Origin: Pseudomonadota bacterium
Lineage (GTDB): Bacteria; Desulfobacterota; Desulfarculia; Desulfarculales; Desulfarculaceae
NCBI GenBank assembly: GCA_018819925.1
Contig: JAHJPG010000048.1
Span: forward strand, 1-64,000
Length of the DNA: 64,000 nt
Reading direction: 5' to 3'
In this document: positions 41,959 to 51,662 of the stretch, in pieces
Layout of the letters: the number at the start of each line of letters is the position of its first letter
Position numbering within the stretch: the stretch's first letter is position 1
Made by a program: the position numbers and the translations under genes
The notes under the pieces: model-generated
What the model was told of the DNA's origin: nothing
Database searches by the model: none
Seen by the model: only the letters and a program-made list of their open reading frames with translations

Positions 41959-42150
41959 GGTCATGCACCGGATGAAAATATCGGCAAACCAGCCGATGAA
42001 ATAGAGGGGAATCGCTCTAGCAAAAGTTGTGGGGGCTGGCACCATCGCGGTAAAAACATTCCGTATTAAATATTTCAGTCTCTTAAAAATTGATCATGGC
42101 AGCATGGAAACCATACGCGCGTTTTTTTAATTGGCACAAGAACCGTCGTT

Positions 42151-43575
42151 TCACTTACGGACAACAGGCGCCGATTCCACGCATTGCTCTGGGTTTCGAT
42201 AGGGCCCCAGCCGCAACCGCAGCAAATCCTTTTTTAGCTTAACCACAAATTCGGGGTTGGGATGAATGAATTTGTCCAAATCAGTGGTTTTTGCGCTTGG
42301 CAAATAAGCCGTTCTCAGTATTTTGTTGAATTCATGCGCCTCAACATAGACATGAGTGGCACGGATATAGGTAATTCCGCTCAAGAGAACGAAAAGTGCG
42401 ATAGCCAGGGCAGGCAAAGCGGAGTTCCACTTAGGACTTTTACGAGCAAGCGCGGTATCGCCCAGCCAGCCCTCGGCAAACCCCGCTGTCAGATAATAAA
42501 TTTGGCCGAGTAAAAGATATACGCCGAACATTGTATAGCGGCTGGAGTTGGCGTTGGAAATCCCGTATTCATCAAAGGCGCTCCTGCCCCAAGCAGTGAC
42601 TAGCGACGAAACAACGGCGAAGAGGGTAAACCCGACCAAAATCAAAGCGGCGGGGTGGCTATGCCGCAATCGCCCTTTGCCGTGCCAAATGAGCAAGACG
42701 GTGGAAAAAACAACCAAACATCCGCACAGCCCGCTAAAAACCGTGGAAAGGGGAATGTCAAATTGACGCTTAAATGGAAACCAAATAATACCGGCTAGAG
42801 GCATGCCCAGGTAAGCCAACGAAAACCATACCAGGCTGGCAATCCCCGGGTGCGTGTTTCCACCGGTGGGGGGAAGGCCCGGCAGATACATAAAAATGAG
42901 CACCACAAAGTTAATAATCCAGAAAATGGTCCAGCGGCCAGGCATCAAAACATTACGCCTGGTAATTTGCAAGGTGAGGATAACCGCAAAAAACGCAATC
43001 ACCCCATAGGTCAGGGTATAGGCTGCCAACCAACAAGCCAGCGCGCCAATCAAGTTGCCGGTCCACCGGTGCGGATTCAAAAAAACCGCCAGCATTCCAA
43101 GCGCGATGAACAGGTTGGCGGCGTTGAACTGAAACATCATGGACCACCAGTGGTTGTTGTGGCCGGTGGGGGAAAAGATTAGCAACGAAACCACCAACAG
43201 AGAAGCCGGCAACACCATGGGCCCGCCGGATTTGGCGATGCGGCGCAGCGCCCAAAAGTGACAGGCGGACACGCCCAAAATCGCCAAATATAAATACACG
43301 TATTCCGAGCGTAAATCCCAATCGGTGAACCTCGCATTGACCAACATTACGGCGCGGTAGACCAGCGGGCGCGTATGGTTGTGCGGGGCCCAGAGGCTGG
43401 ATATCTCGAATTTCCCGTCGTAAGAGGCGGCGACCCATTTTATAAGTTCGGTGTGGTCCCAAAAGGGAACCGTAATGACAGAATACTGAATGGCAAAAAA
43501 GACATAAAGCGCGGGGAGAAGCCCTAGAAAGAATAGCGCGGCCCTACATACTGCGATAGTTTTTTGTGTATGCAA
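42151..43575 (-). CDS. Polytopic membrane protein, GT-C/PMT-like
   Basis: A 474-aa protein with about 11 hydrophobic segments. A large first periplasmic loop contains VPFWDHTELIKWV and APHNHTRPLVYR, where an early Asp is typical of GT-C glycosyltransferases; the C-terminal 90 residues are soluble and basic. No family can be named with confidence. It could attach a polyprenyl-linked sugar to the glycan in the periplasm. Convergent with the plus-strand block; the 192 bp between them holds no clear gene or terminator. Confidence 0.75.
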   Translation of the reverse strand: MHTQKTIAVCRAALFFLGLLPALYVFFAIQYSVITVPFWDHTELIKWVAASYDGKFEISSLWAPHNHTRPLVYRAVMLVNARFTDWDLRSEYVYLYLAILGVSACHFWALRRIAKSGGPMVLPASLLVVSLLIFSPTGHNNHWWSMMFQFNAANLFIALGMLAVFLNPHRWTGNLIGALACWLAAYTLTYGVIAFFAVILTLQITRRNVLMPGRWTIFWIINFVVLIFMYLPGLPPTGGNTHPGIASLVWFSLAYLGMPLAGIIWFPFKRQFDIPLSTVFSGLCGCLVVFSTVLLIWHGKGRLRHSHPAALILVGFTLFAVVSSLVTAWGRSAFDEYGISNANSSRYTMFGVYLLLGQIYYLTAGFAEGWLGDTALARKSPKWNSALPALAIALFVLLSGITYIRATHVYVEAHEFNKILRTAYLPSAKTTDLDKFIHPNPEFVVKLKKDLLRLRLGPYRNPEQCVESAPVVRK

Positions 43576-43638
43576 TATGTTTATCCGCAGCTTGGCCTCG
43601 ATTGACTAATTGCGTATCCGCACTTAACAAAATAGTTT

Positions 43639-44703
43639 TCACTTCCACGCAACATCAAAGGGAATGCCAAACACTGAAACATAGGCTGGCGCATCTCCCA
43701 ATGCGCTTCCCCAAGTCATGTAGGCCAACACATTTCTTTGTAAAGGATTCATCCCAACAAATCCTTTGGTTTGATTATCCGCGACCATCAATTTTTCCTG
43801 TTTGCCAAGTCTAAATGTCTCACTTTGCGGCCATTGCTCAACATCATAAACATTGCCATCACTGTTTACAATTACTGCTCTCAATCCTTTATTCAATATG
43901 GAACTAGTCAAACCTTCGGGACCGCTTTCAAACAAGTAAGATTGGTTTTTGGTCATCCTGAAGTTATTATTTAAAAAACAGGCCAAATGCTTACGTCTAA
44001 CCATAAAACAGTTTGTTCTAATGCTCGGATTTGGAAAAGGCGGATAACCTTCTATAAACGAGAACACTCCATTGGCAGCAGTCAACTCTTTCCAGTATTC
44101 TTCAAACAACGTATTGTATTTGTCATGGTATTTGATCCGAGGGGCATAGTTGGGCAGATAACTATATATGAAGCGCCTCGCAGACTTTTGTTGCAACCAA
44201 AATGCTGCATGCTCATCAAATATAGTTTTGTAATGTAAATATAACCTATAATTGTATTTCAATGCTCCTTGGGAGCATAACCACACGGCCTTGCTAATCA
44301 ATTTATATGAGTTAAACAAAGACTCATATGATGCGGAAGCACCGGCGATGCCAATCCCATCCTTAGCCAGTGCGTCATGGAGAAAGTATAGCCACTGGTT
44401 GCAGTTGATCTCACTGAATGTGTTCAAAAAACAAAAAACGTCGATATCGGAAAATTTTTCAGCTGCGATCAGATATGCGTCGATATCGGTCATATCGTCA
44501 TCAACACTCACCCAACGGTCTTCCATGTTTTCGAACAGCCGCCTTGATGCCTCCATTTCTACCGGAGCGAATCCCTTATAAATGGTGATGAACTCGTGAT
44601 CCATGCCCGGATCGGCCTTTTTGTACGAGCGGATAAAGTTCTCTACGGGAGCAACGCCCTCGGCGCTCCTGTTTAAATATGTCACCGCGACTTTGTGAGC
44701 CAT
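43639..44703 (-). CDS. Glycosyltransferase-like protein, paralogue of the gene at 41083
   Basis: 354 aa from ATG 44703; the track start lies inside the giant upstream gene. Matching blocks with the 41083 protein are CFLNTFSEINCNQWL, FPNPSIRTNCFM, FESGPEGLT, KGLRAVIVNSDG and QSETFRLGKQEKLMVADNQTKGF. It is more AT-rich than its paralogue, and it has an extra 60-70 residues in the middle (KTIFDEHAAFW... to NTLFEEYWKELT). Same-strand neighbour of the giant enzyme. Function by context only. Confidence 0.7.
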   Translation of the reverse strand: MAHKVAVTYLNRSAEGVAPVENFIRSYKKADPGMDHEFITIYKGFAPVEMEASRRLFENMEDRWVSVDDDMTDIDAYLIAAEKFSDIDVFCFLNTFSEINCNQWLYFLHDALAKDGIGIAGASASYESLFNSYKLISKAVWLCSQGALKYNYRLYLHYKTIFDEHAAFWLQQKSARRFIYSYLPNYAPRIKYHDKYNTLFEEYWKELTAANGVFSFIEGYPPFPNPSIRTNCFMVRRKHLACFLNNNFRMTKNQSYLFESGPEGLTSSILNKGLRAVIVNSDGNVYDVEQWPQSETFRLGKQEKLMVADNQTKGFVGMNPLQRNVLAYMTWGSALGDAPAYVSVFGIPFDVAWK

Positions 44704-44752
44704 AGTCCGAATGTCACCTATGTGCAGTTGACACCAGCAATCGTTTCGTGAG

Positions 44753-47700
44753 TCATTTGAAAACGTATGGGCAATGCAACCCGTAGCGGGAAAGCGCCGA
44801 GGATCCGCCATTTATATTTTGCCTAGGCCTGCGATCGGCCTGTGATATCGGAGGCCAGGGGCTGGTTGATCGGGCAACAACCAAAGGTGAAAAAACGACA
44901 CCCCATTGGGCTGCAACCAGTCTTTCGCAGGTGTCCAAAACCCATGCGCATAAAGAAGAAAGATCCTCAGGCGGCTGGACGCCGACTTCCTCCAAGGCCC
45001 GTAGGCGGAAAAAGGCAAGAGAAGGCCCGGTGCTGATTACGCTCTGGGCCTTGAGCGCCAAGGCGTAGGGCCCGGGATAAGTCTCCCCGCGTCCCATCCA
45101 CGGGCTCTCCACCCCCCCGGCCCCATTGTTCACAAAACAGCTCTCAACAACCAGACCGTTCTCGTCTATTATTCGGCCGCCTACCGCGCCGATGTGCGGG
45201 TGCAAACCAAACAACCGCGCCGCTTCGTTAAAGACGCCCCCCGCCTCCATTGAAGCGCTCCCAGCATTCGCCACGATGAATTCCCCCCTCGGTGGGCCTT
45301 CATGCTCGCCGCCGGCCATGTAATCGCCAATCCATACAAACTCTGACAGGTCAATTTCCGGCCGCGAGATATAGAGTTCTTTCGCTCCCCGGTCTATCGG
45401 CCAAGTTTCGATCGCATAAAGTTCGGGGTTGGCGGCCCGGTCTATCTGTCCTTGCAGGACATGCCGTACCGAGTCCAGGGATCTGGGGTCACCCTCGGGC
45501 TTGTTGGTGGTGGAGCCGGAGTGTTGCCGCCAGTGATAGAGAATCTCGGGGCAGTGCTCGATCCGTCCTCCGGCGTTGGCGATCCGCGTTACGCTGTCCC
45601 AGTCCTGACACCAGTTGGCGCCGGGGTCTGAGTACAGTTCCCGCTCCAAGGCGGAGCTTCGTTTTATGGCCAGCAAATGCCAGATGTAAGAGCTGTCAAG
45701 GTTCAGCACGGGATCAAAGACGGAGCGCAGATATGGAGCTGCCGGTTTTCCCTGAGCCAGCAAATCCTCATCGGAAAAAATCATATCTGGTTCATTAAGG
45801 CGCTGGATTTCGCGCGCCAGTATCTGGATGGCGTCCGGGGTGAGTAAATCATCGGCGTCCACCGGCACTACGTATTGCCCCACCGCGCTTTCCAACCCTC
45901 GCCGCAGGGCCCCGATTATGCCCAATGATTGCGTTTCCACGATCAGAGTGGCGCCCCACTCGTCCTGGGATTTGGCCCCAATGTGCTCCAAGTGCCCCTC
46001 TGTAACGGGGCCGTTGACCACTATGACCCATTGCGCGGGGCTAAGGGTTTGGTTGACTATGGATTCTGCCAAGTCATCCAGCAAGGCGAGGTCGCTTTTC
46101 TCGTAAACAGCCGTCAGAATCGATATACTGGCGGGGTCACGGGGCATGGGGTATCGCCCTGCCCTGCGTATGATTTCCCGGTCAAACCAATCTTTGTACT
46201 CCAAGGCGCCTTGCTGGAGGCCAGCCAAGTGCCGCTCCCGCTGGGCTTGGCTGACTGGGGCGTAGGACGTTCCCGCTTCAAGGCCCAGCCTGGGAGAGAG
46301 CAGATGCTCCTCGGGCAACAGGCGCCAAAAACGAGACAGGAAGCCCGCTCTGGCGTCTGGTGCCGCTGTGTCTTCAGGTGTCTTTTGGGCGGAGGCGCTC
46401 ATGAATGGAGAAAACACCACGCGCTGTCCCGCCTCTCTGGCCAGCCCACCAAGCCAGGGGCCCAGCATGTTCAGCGGCGCCTTCTCCTCCGCCAGTTGAC
46501 TTAAGACGCTTTTCAGGAAATCACCCCGGACCACGCAGTGTCCGCTGGACACGGCCGACACCGAATGAGGTTTCCACATCTGCGCAAAATATCCCGGGTC
46601 CGATAGCGTCCGGCCGCGATCCGGGCAGTCGAAGCCTTGCCCGAACCCGAAGATGGCTGGGCCGCCGATCACCTCATCGCCGTCATGCAAAGCGCCGCCC
46701 ACCATCGCCGCGTCGGGAAACAACTCGAGCAGGCCCATGGCGTCCCAGAGCCACTCGTCATCATCGGGCCGCACTCCATCCCAAATGAGATGCACGAGTT
46801 CGGCGTCGCTTTGGTTCACAATCTCGGCCAGGCGCGTTACGCCTTCTTCCGGCTTTATGGAAACGACCTTTTGCCGCTGGCTTTCATCGCCCCGGAGACC
46901 GGCCGGGTTGCCGCCAATGGCGACCGAAAGCGAGGGCGCCGGGCTATTTCGCCTCCGCCTGAACCACCAATCCACGCTCTTGTTGAAGAACCTGCTGTAA
47001 ACCAATTCAAGTTGCGGTGCGTCGGCATGCTCCAAAAATCGCTGCAAAACCGTGCGGTGCGAATCCGAGATAAATGACTTTGAGTCTATGTTTTCCGCCG
47101 TGGACTGGTCATGCATCCGCCAGCTATAAAGCACTTCAGGCACGTGAACTGGAGTATCTCCCGCCATTATGAACCTGAAAAAGCTATCCCAGTCGTGACA
47201 GCCTTCGGCCCCTGCGTCTTTGTAGAGGCCGAGTTCCAACCCCTTTTGGCGGTCAATGGCGCAAAGGTGCGCGATGTAGCAGGAGTGCGCGAACAAAACT
47301 GGGTCCCAATCCGGCTTGAAGTAAGGCTGGATAAACTGCTTGCCTGTTAGTTTGTCCTCGTCGGTGTAGAGCAAGGGTGGGTATCCGGCTTCATGCAGGG
47401 TGCGGGTGATGACATGAACGCAATCAGGCTCGACAAGATCGTCGGAGTCCAGGGGCAAGATGTAGCGCCCCGTGGCGCGTTCCAGACAATGCCGCATCCC
47501 TCCAATTATGCCCAGATTCGCATCCACCCTTTGCAAACGCACGCAGGGATTCTTGGCGATATCATTCAAGGCTTCCCTGGTTTCCGGGCGCGTGGAGCCA
47601 TTGTCCAGAATCAGCCATTCAAAATTGGCCCCGCCGTCCTGCATAAAAAGGGAACTGGCCAGGTCAGCGAGGTATTGAGGTTCCGTGTCATAGGCGGATG

Positions 47701-50305
47701 TAACAAAGCTGAGGAGCCCCGGCTCTTGCCAATACCGGCCGTCTCTGCGGCGTGCGCCCAAGCGTTGCTTGCGAAACCGTTCGTAATCGGACTGCGGCTT
47801 GGCTGGCAATCCCTGGCTTTTTATCTGGACGCGCCGCGATGGCCTGCTGCGCAGCAAATCGATCCGTTGTCTGAGCTTCGGGATAAGCCCTGCCAGGCTT
47901 TGGTTCCAGTCGGCCGGCAGGTTGACGGCGCCGGTGGGGTCATAACTGGCAAAGCCCGCGTTGATGCGGCCAACCGCCTTTTCCAAGACATCAGCCACGC
48001 TATCGGAGTTGGGTTCCGCCACCATGATATTTGGCGACAGTTCATGTAGCCGCTCGGCGGTTTTCACCGAGAAGCTGTTGGTGACGGCCAGTTTGCCGGA
48101 CGCGGCCATCTCCAGCGGGGGGTAGCTGGGATGCGGCGAAAGCATCAGTGAAAGCAACAGGTCTGCGGTCCGAACCCGTTGAGCATAGGCATCTAAATCC
48201 ATCCAAGCGAGCGGCTTGAGGAAAACGCCCTTGCCCAGGTTGATGGGCGTGAAGTTTTCACCCATCCCCCAAATCTCCCAGCCTTCCTTGTCTAGAAAGC
48301 CTGCGGCGACGGCCCTACGCAGGGCGAACAGCCCTATCTCAAAAAGGTTTCGCCGGCCGGAATTGGGGCGCGCATAGAAAAGTAGGGTGCGCTTTTTGCG
48401 GTTAACGCGGTCCTGCGCTTTTCCTGGGTCGGGAAAATAACGCTGACGGTCAATGGCCGGATCAAAGGTTAAGGCGTCTTGCGCAAAGGCCGGCTGGGCA
48501 TAGCAACCGCACCCCTCCTTCACCAGATGATCCAGCAACAACTTGGTGTTTATGATTGGGATATGGGGCAGCCCGTAGGTTTCCAGCGCCTTGGCTTGGA
48601 AAGTAGAGCCCTCGTGCAGGATCGGCTCAAAATCTTGTATCAGGTAAATAAATTGTTCGTGGTTGGTCTGGCGCACGGCGTACTTGGCTACCTGAGCCGT
48701 CCACCATGCGGTGGCCATGAACAGATCGTTGGCTCCGATGACGACCGGCTTGGAGCGGTCCGTTCCATCGACCAAGGCTATCCGCTCCCGGTCGATCCGC
48801 CTTCCGAACAACCCTTCTATATGCGGGTAAAGCTCGCTTTTTTCGCCAACGGCCGGGGCATCGCAAGCTATCAGCCTCACCCACTCCCCGTTGGTCACCA
48901 GATTGGCTGCCAGTAAAAGCGCCGTATTGGGACCGCCCGACATGTGTTTGAGCCGCAAGCTGGGTAGGAGCACATTGATGTGCGGCCGTAGGGCGTGCCG
49001 TGGTGACAAGTCGAGGTTGAGGGGCTGGCTTAGGTGTAAGCCGGGCACTCCCGCCTCGGCCTTTATGTAGGCGTCTTGTATGTCCTGATTCGCTTGCCCC
49101 ATGGCGTCAAAGCCAAAATTAAGCAAATCCGAATTTTGGAGTTCCTCAGGGGTTATCAGGCCAAGCTTGATAAGCGCCTTTCCCGTAACAGGACCAAAGC
49201 GTGTCTGCTTGAGTCGTTGTCTGTAAAAAACATGCCCCGCTGAGATAATTTTTTGGCGAATCTTTTTTGTGAGAGCAAAAGTATCGGCCGGTTGCTTTTT
49301 TTTCTTTGACGTTGACAAACCCTGGGGGGAGTTCTTTATCCTTTGCAACTGGTTTGCAATGGATCGCAACGGTTTGGTGATCTTCCATGAACTTGAGTGC
49401 AGCACGGCCCACAAGGCGCGCTCGGTACTGGCCAGCCCGGTTTTTAACTCAGCCATCTCCTTGAGTAAAAGCAACAGTTCTTCGCTTGGCGGCATGCTGC
49501 GCGTAGTCCACTCATTGCTCCTCTGGTCAATGGGCGCGCCGATGCAGGATTCCGCGTTGTTAAAGGACAAAACCTCCGGCACGACCATTTCCACCGATCC
49601 GGCAATGACCCGTTTGCCAAGCCGGTTGCGCTCCGGAGGGGCCTTGCGGATGACGCACATGGAGTTGATGAACTCAATGGAGTGGATTCTGTTGAGGTCG
49701 TCTTCATGCATGCGGAAACCATACTCTGAGTTAAATCCCCTCAGAATATCGCCGGGAGCTTTGTCGACCCCCCAATGCTCATGGCCAATTACGTCGGCAA
49801 GGCGCTTAAAAAAGGTGATGGATGAATAAGGGTGATACAAGCCGCCTTCAAATTCCCGCCAGTAGCTGCAATGAAGGTCCTCCACCACAAAGAGGCCCCC
49901 ATCGGCCAACAGGGGAAAGTAGCGGGCGAAAGAGTTTACAATGTCGCGAGAAAGATGGGAGCCATCGTCAATTATCAGATCTAATTCCCGCGACAGCGCC
50001 GCTATTTGGGCTTGCGCCGAATCGGAGTTTGCATCGCCCACCACCAAGGCTATTCGAGAGTCTTGGTAGCTCAACCTCCCGCAGTCACTGTTGATATCGC
50101 AACCAATAATTTTTTGGGCGTTGGCAAAGTATTTTAACCATATATCCAGGGACCCGCCGTTTTGAACGCCTATTTCCAGCATCCTGACGGGCAGGTGCCG
50201 ATATTCGGAAAGAATCCGGTTGTATTCAAAAAGGTAGATTGACCATTTGTCCGAAACCTTACCCTCATGCTCGGCGTAGAGTTGCTCCAGCGTCTTATCA
50301 GCCAT
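44753..50305 (-). CDS. 1850-aa multi-domain glycan enzyme: methyltransferase, GT4, GT2 and GT2
   Basis: Domains in order. (1) Residues 1-230: SAM methyltransferase/CmcI-like fold with RMLEIGVQNGGSLDIW and LIIDDGSHLSRD. (2) About 270-340: Leu/Lys-rich linker with SSWKITKPLRS, typical of glycosyltransferase fusions. (3) About 440-830: GT-B glycosyltransferase of the WsaF/rhamnosyltransferase type (INVLLPSLRLKHMSGGPNT, YLIQDFEP, SPHPSYPPLEMAASG). (4) About 860-1130: GT2 with LILDNGSTRPE and PLDSDDLVEPD. (5) About 1140-1320: accessory region. (6) About 1390-1650: second GT2 with WVIVVNGP and PVDADDLLTPD. (7) 1655-1850: a copy of the accessory region. It starts within the wzt stop and probably extends and methylates the exported glycan. 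Confidence 0.88.
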   Translation of the reverse strand: MADKTLEQLYAEHEGKVSDKWSIYLFEYNRILSEYRHLPVRMLEIGVQNGGSLDIWLKYFANAQKIIGCDINSDCGRLSYQDSRIALVVGDANSDSAQAQIAALSRELDLIIDDGSHLSRDIVNSFARYFPLLADGGLFVVEDLHCSYWREFEGGLYHPYSSITFFKRLADVIGHEHWGVDKAPGDILRGFNSEYGFRMHEDDLNRIHSIEFINSMCVIRKAPPERNRLGKRVIAGSVEMVVPEVLSFNNAESCIGAPIDQRSNEWTTRSMPPSEELLLLLKEMAELKTGLASTERALWAVLHSSSWKITKPLRSIANQLQRIKNSPQGLSTSKKKKQPADTFALTKKIRQKIISAGHVFYRQRLKQTRFGPVTGKALIKLGLITPEELQNSDLLNFGFDAMGQANQDIQDAYIKAEAGVPGLHLSQPLNLDLSPRHALRPHINVLLPSLRLKHMSGGPNTALLLAANLVTNGEWVRLIACDAPAVGEKSELYPHIEGLFGRRIDRERIALVDGTDRSKPVVIGANDLFMATAWWTAQVAKYAVRQTNHEQFIYLIQDFEPILHEGSTFQAKALETYGLPHIPIINTKLLLDHLVKEGCGCYAQPAFAQDALTFDPAIDRQRYFPDPGKAQDRVNRKKRTLLFYARPNSGRRNLFEIGLFALRRAVAAGFLDKEGWEIWGMGENFTPINLGKGVFLKPLAWMDLDAYAQRVRTADLLLSLMLSPHPSYPPLEMAASGKLAVTNSFSVKTAERLHELSPNIMVAEPNSDSVADVLEKAVGRINAGFASYDPTGAVNLPADWNQSLAGLIPKLRQRIDLLRSRPSRRVQIKSQGLPAKPQSDYERFRKQRLGARRRDGRYWQEPGLLSFVTSAYDTEPQYLADLASSLFMQDGGANFEWLILDNGSTRPETREALNDIAKNPCVRLQRVDANLGIIGGMRHCLERATGRYILPLDSDDLVEPDCVHVITRTLHEAGYPPLLYTDEDKLTGKQFIQPYFKPDWDPVLFAHSCYIAHLCAIDRQKGLELGLYKDAGAEGCHDWDSFFRFIMAGDTPVHVPEVLYSWRMHDQSTAENIDSKSFISDSHRTVLQRFLEHADAPQLELVYSRFFNKSVDWWFRRRRNSPAPSLSVAIGGNPAGLRGDESQRQKVVSIKPEEGVTRLAEIVNQSDAELVHLIWDGVRPDDDEWLWDAMGLLELFPDAAMVGGALHDGDEVIGGPAIFGFGQGFDCPDRGRTLSDPGYFAQMWKPHSVSAVSSGHCVVRGDFLKSVLSQLAEEKAPLNMLGPWLGGLAREAGQRVVFSPFMSASAQKTPEDTAAPDARAGFLSRFWRLLPEEHLLSPRLGLEAGTSYAPVSQAQRERHLAGLQQGALEYKDWFDREIIRRAGRYPMPRDPASISILTAVYEKSDLALLDDLAESIVNQTLSPAQWVIVVNGPVTEGHLEHIGAKSQDEWGATLIVETQSLGIIGALRRGLESAVGQYVVPVDADDLLTPDAIQILAREIQRLNEPDMIFSDEDLLAQGKPAAPYLRSVFDPVLNLDSSYIWHLLAIKRSSALERELYSDPGANWCQDWDSVTRIANAGGRIEHCPEILYHWRQHSGSTTNKPEGDPRSLDSVRHVLQGQIDRAANPELYAIETWPIDRGAKELYISRPEIDLSEFVWIGDYMAGGEHEGPPRGEFIVANAGSASMEAGGVFNEAARLFGLHPHIGAVGGRIIDENGLVVESCFVNNGAGGVESPWMGRGETYPGPYALALKAQSVISTGPSLAFFRLRALEEVGVQPPEDLSSLCAWVLDTCERLVAAQWGVVFSPLVVARSTSPWPPISQADRRPRQNINGGSSALSRYGLHCPYVFK

Positions 50306-51662
50306 TGAGCACCCGGATTACAACTTGTTCAAACGAAACCCCCACCAGTCCCCACCTGACCTCGCTTGAAGACACATCGATGATCAAGGCGTCGTGGAGC
50401 CAATGGTGCTGCACGTTATCGTGAAGATCGCCATCGGCCACGGAGGCCATTACCGCGTATTGCCCATTTGGCAGCATGGGCAGCCGGAAGACAAACTCGC
50501 CGACGAATTCCTCCCCGGCCCTTACGGGGCACGGATTAAGGCTGGTGAACGGCAGCGTGTTTTCGCCGAACAAATCTTGACCCAAGCGATCCCTCACCAA
50601 AAAGCCCAGTATGGGACTTTCCAGGGTTTCGTTAGCCTTTACGCGAATCGCCATGCGAACCCTCTCGCCGCCGGTGAAAACACCATCCGAGCCGGGCGAA
50701 AGCTTTTTTAGGGAAACGGACACGATTTCCGCCGCGCCCGTCTTCCAACCCTTGGCGCTGGCGCCGTTCTCTTCCACCGTTGCCCTGACGCCATAGTCAA
50801 TTACCAGCTTTTCCATTCCTTCTTGACCAGGCTGGGACCCTTCTTCCGTTGAGGAGTTGTCTTCCGATGAAAGCGCATGCAACTCAACATTATGGCCATA
50901 AAGTTCCTGCAAGGTGTACTTAAGGTAACTTTCCACCACATCTTTGGAGGCGCCTATTTTCTTTATCTCACCATTGTCCAACCAAATGGTCTTTTCGCAC
51001 AGATTCTGAACCGCCCTGGTATCGTGGCTAACAAATATAAGAGTTCCCTTTTCCCGGAACGAGCGGATGAAACGCATGCATTTTTGGGTAAAAATGGCGT
51101 CTCCCACCGACAAGGCTTCATCCACCACTAGAACATCCGCGTCAACGTGCGCTATTACCGAAAAGGCAAGCCTTATGTACATGCCGCTGGAATATATTTT
51201 AACCGGCTGCTCCATGAAACGGCCGATATCGGCGAATGCCGCGATTTTGTCGAAACGCTCGTCCACCTGTTTTTTGCTCAGGCCAAGCACCGCGGCGTTC
51301 ATGTACACATTTTCCCGGCCTGTGAATTCGGGGTTGAACCCGGATCCAAGCTCCAGCAAGGCAGCCACTCGGCCGTTGGTTTCCACCTCGCCGGCCGTGG
51401 GAGCCAAAGTGCCGCAGATTATTTGCAGCAGGGTGGATTTACCCGAACCGTTGCGCCCGATGATGCCGATGGTCTCCCCTCTTTTAACTTCAAAAGAGAC
51501 ATCATTGAGGGCCCAGAATTCTTGAAAATATCGCTTGGGAGGACGATTAAGCAGTTTGCGGAGCCCGGAGGAAACGAACTGTTTCAGCCGGTCACGCGGG
51601 TTTTTGAAGATATGGTAGCATTTGCCGATGCTTTGGACGCTTACGGCCACTTCAGAGGACAT
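50298..51662 (-). CDS. wzt: ABC transporter ATP-binding protein with C-terminal glycan-binding domain (Wzt)
   Basis: 454 aa from ATG 51662, overlapping the wzm end by 11 nt. The ATPase half has GRNGSGKSTLLQ (Walker A), IYSSGMYIRLAFSV (signature region) and DVLVVDEALSVGD (Walker B), with the long N-terminal FWALNDVSFEVKRGE of the polysaccharide-export class. The C-terminal 170 residues form a Wzt-C beta-domain (RVRMAIRVKANETLESPILGFLVRDRLG...). In known systems that domain recognises the capped non-reducing end before export. The stop overlaps the start of the giant enzyme gene. Confidence 0.95.
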   Translation of the reverse strand: MSSEVAVSVQSIGKCYHIFKNPRDRLKQFVSSGLRKLLNRPPKRYFQEFWALNDVSFEVKRGETIGIIGRNGSGKSTLLQIICGTLAPTAGEVETNGRVAALLELGSGFNPEFTGRENVYMNAAVLGLSKKQVDERFDKIAAFADIGRFMEQPVKIYSSGMYIRLAFSVIAHVDADVLVVDEALSVGDAIFTQKCMRFIRSFREKGTLIFVSHDTRAVQNLCEKTIWLDNGEIKKIGASKDVVESYLKYTLQELYGHNVELHALSSEDNSSTEEGSQPGQEGMEKLVIDYGVRATVEENGASAKGWKTGAAEIVSVSLKKLSPGSDGVFTGGERVRMAIRVKANETLESPILGFLVRDRLGQDLFGENTLPFTSLNPCPVRAGEEFVGEFVFRLPMLPNGQYAVMASVADGDLHDNVQHHWLHDALIIDVSSSEVRWGLVGVSFEQVVIRVLNG

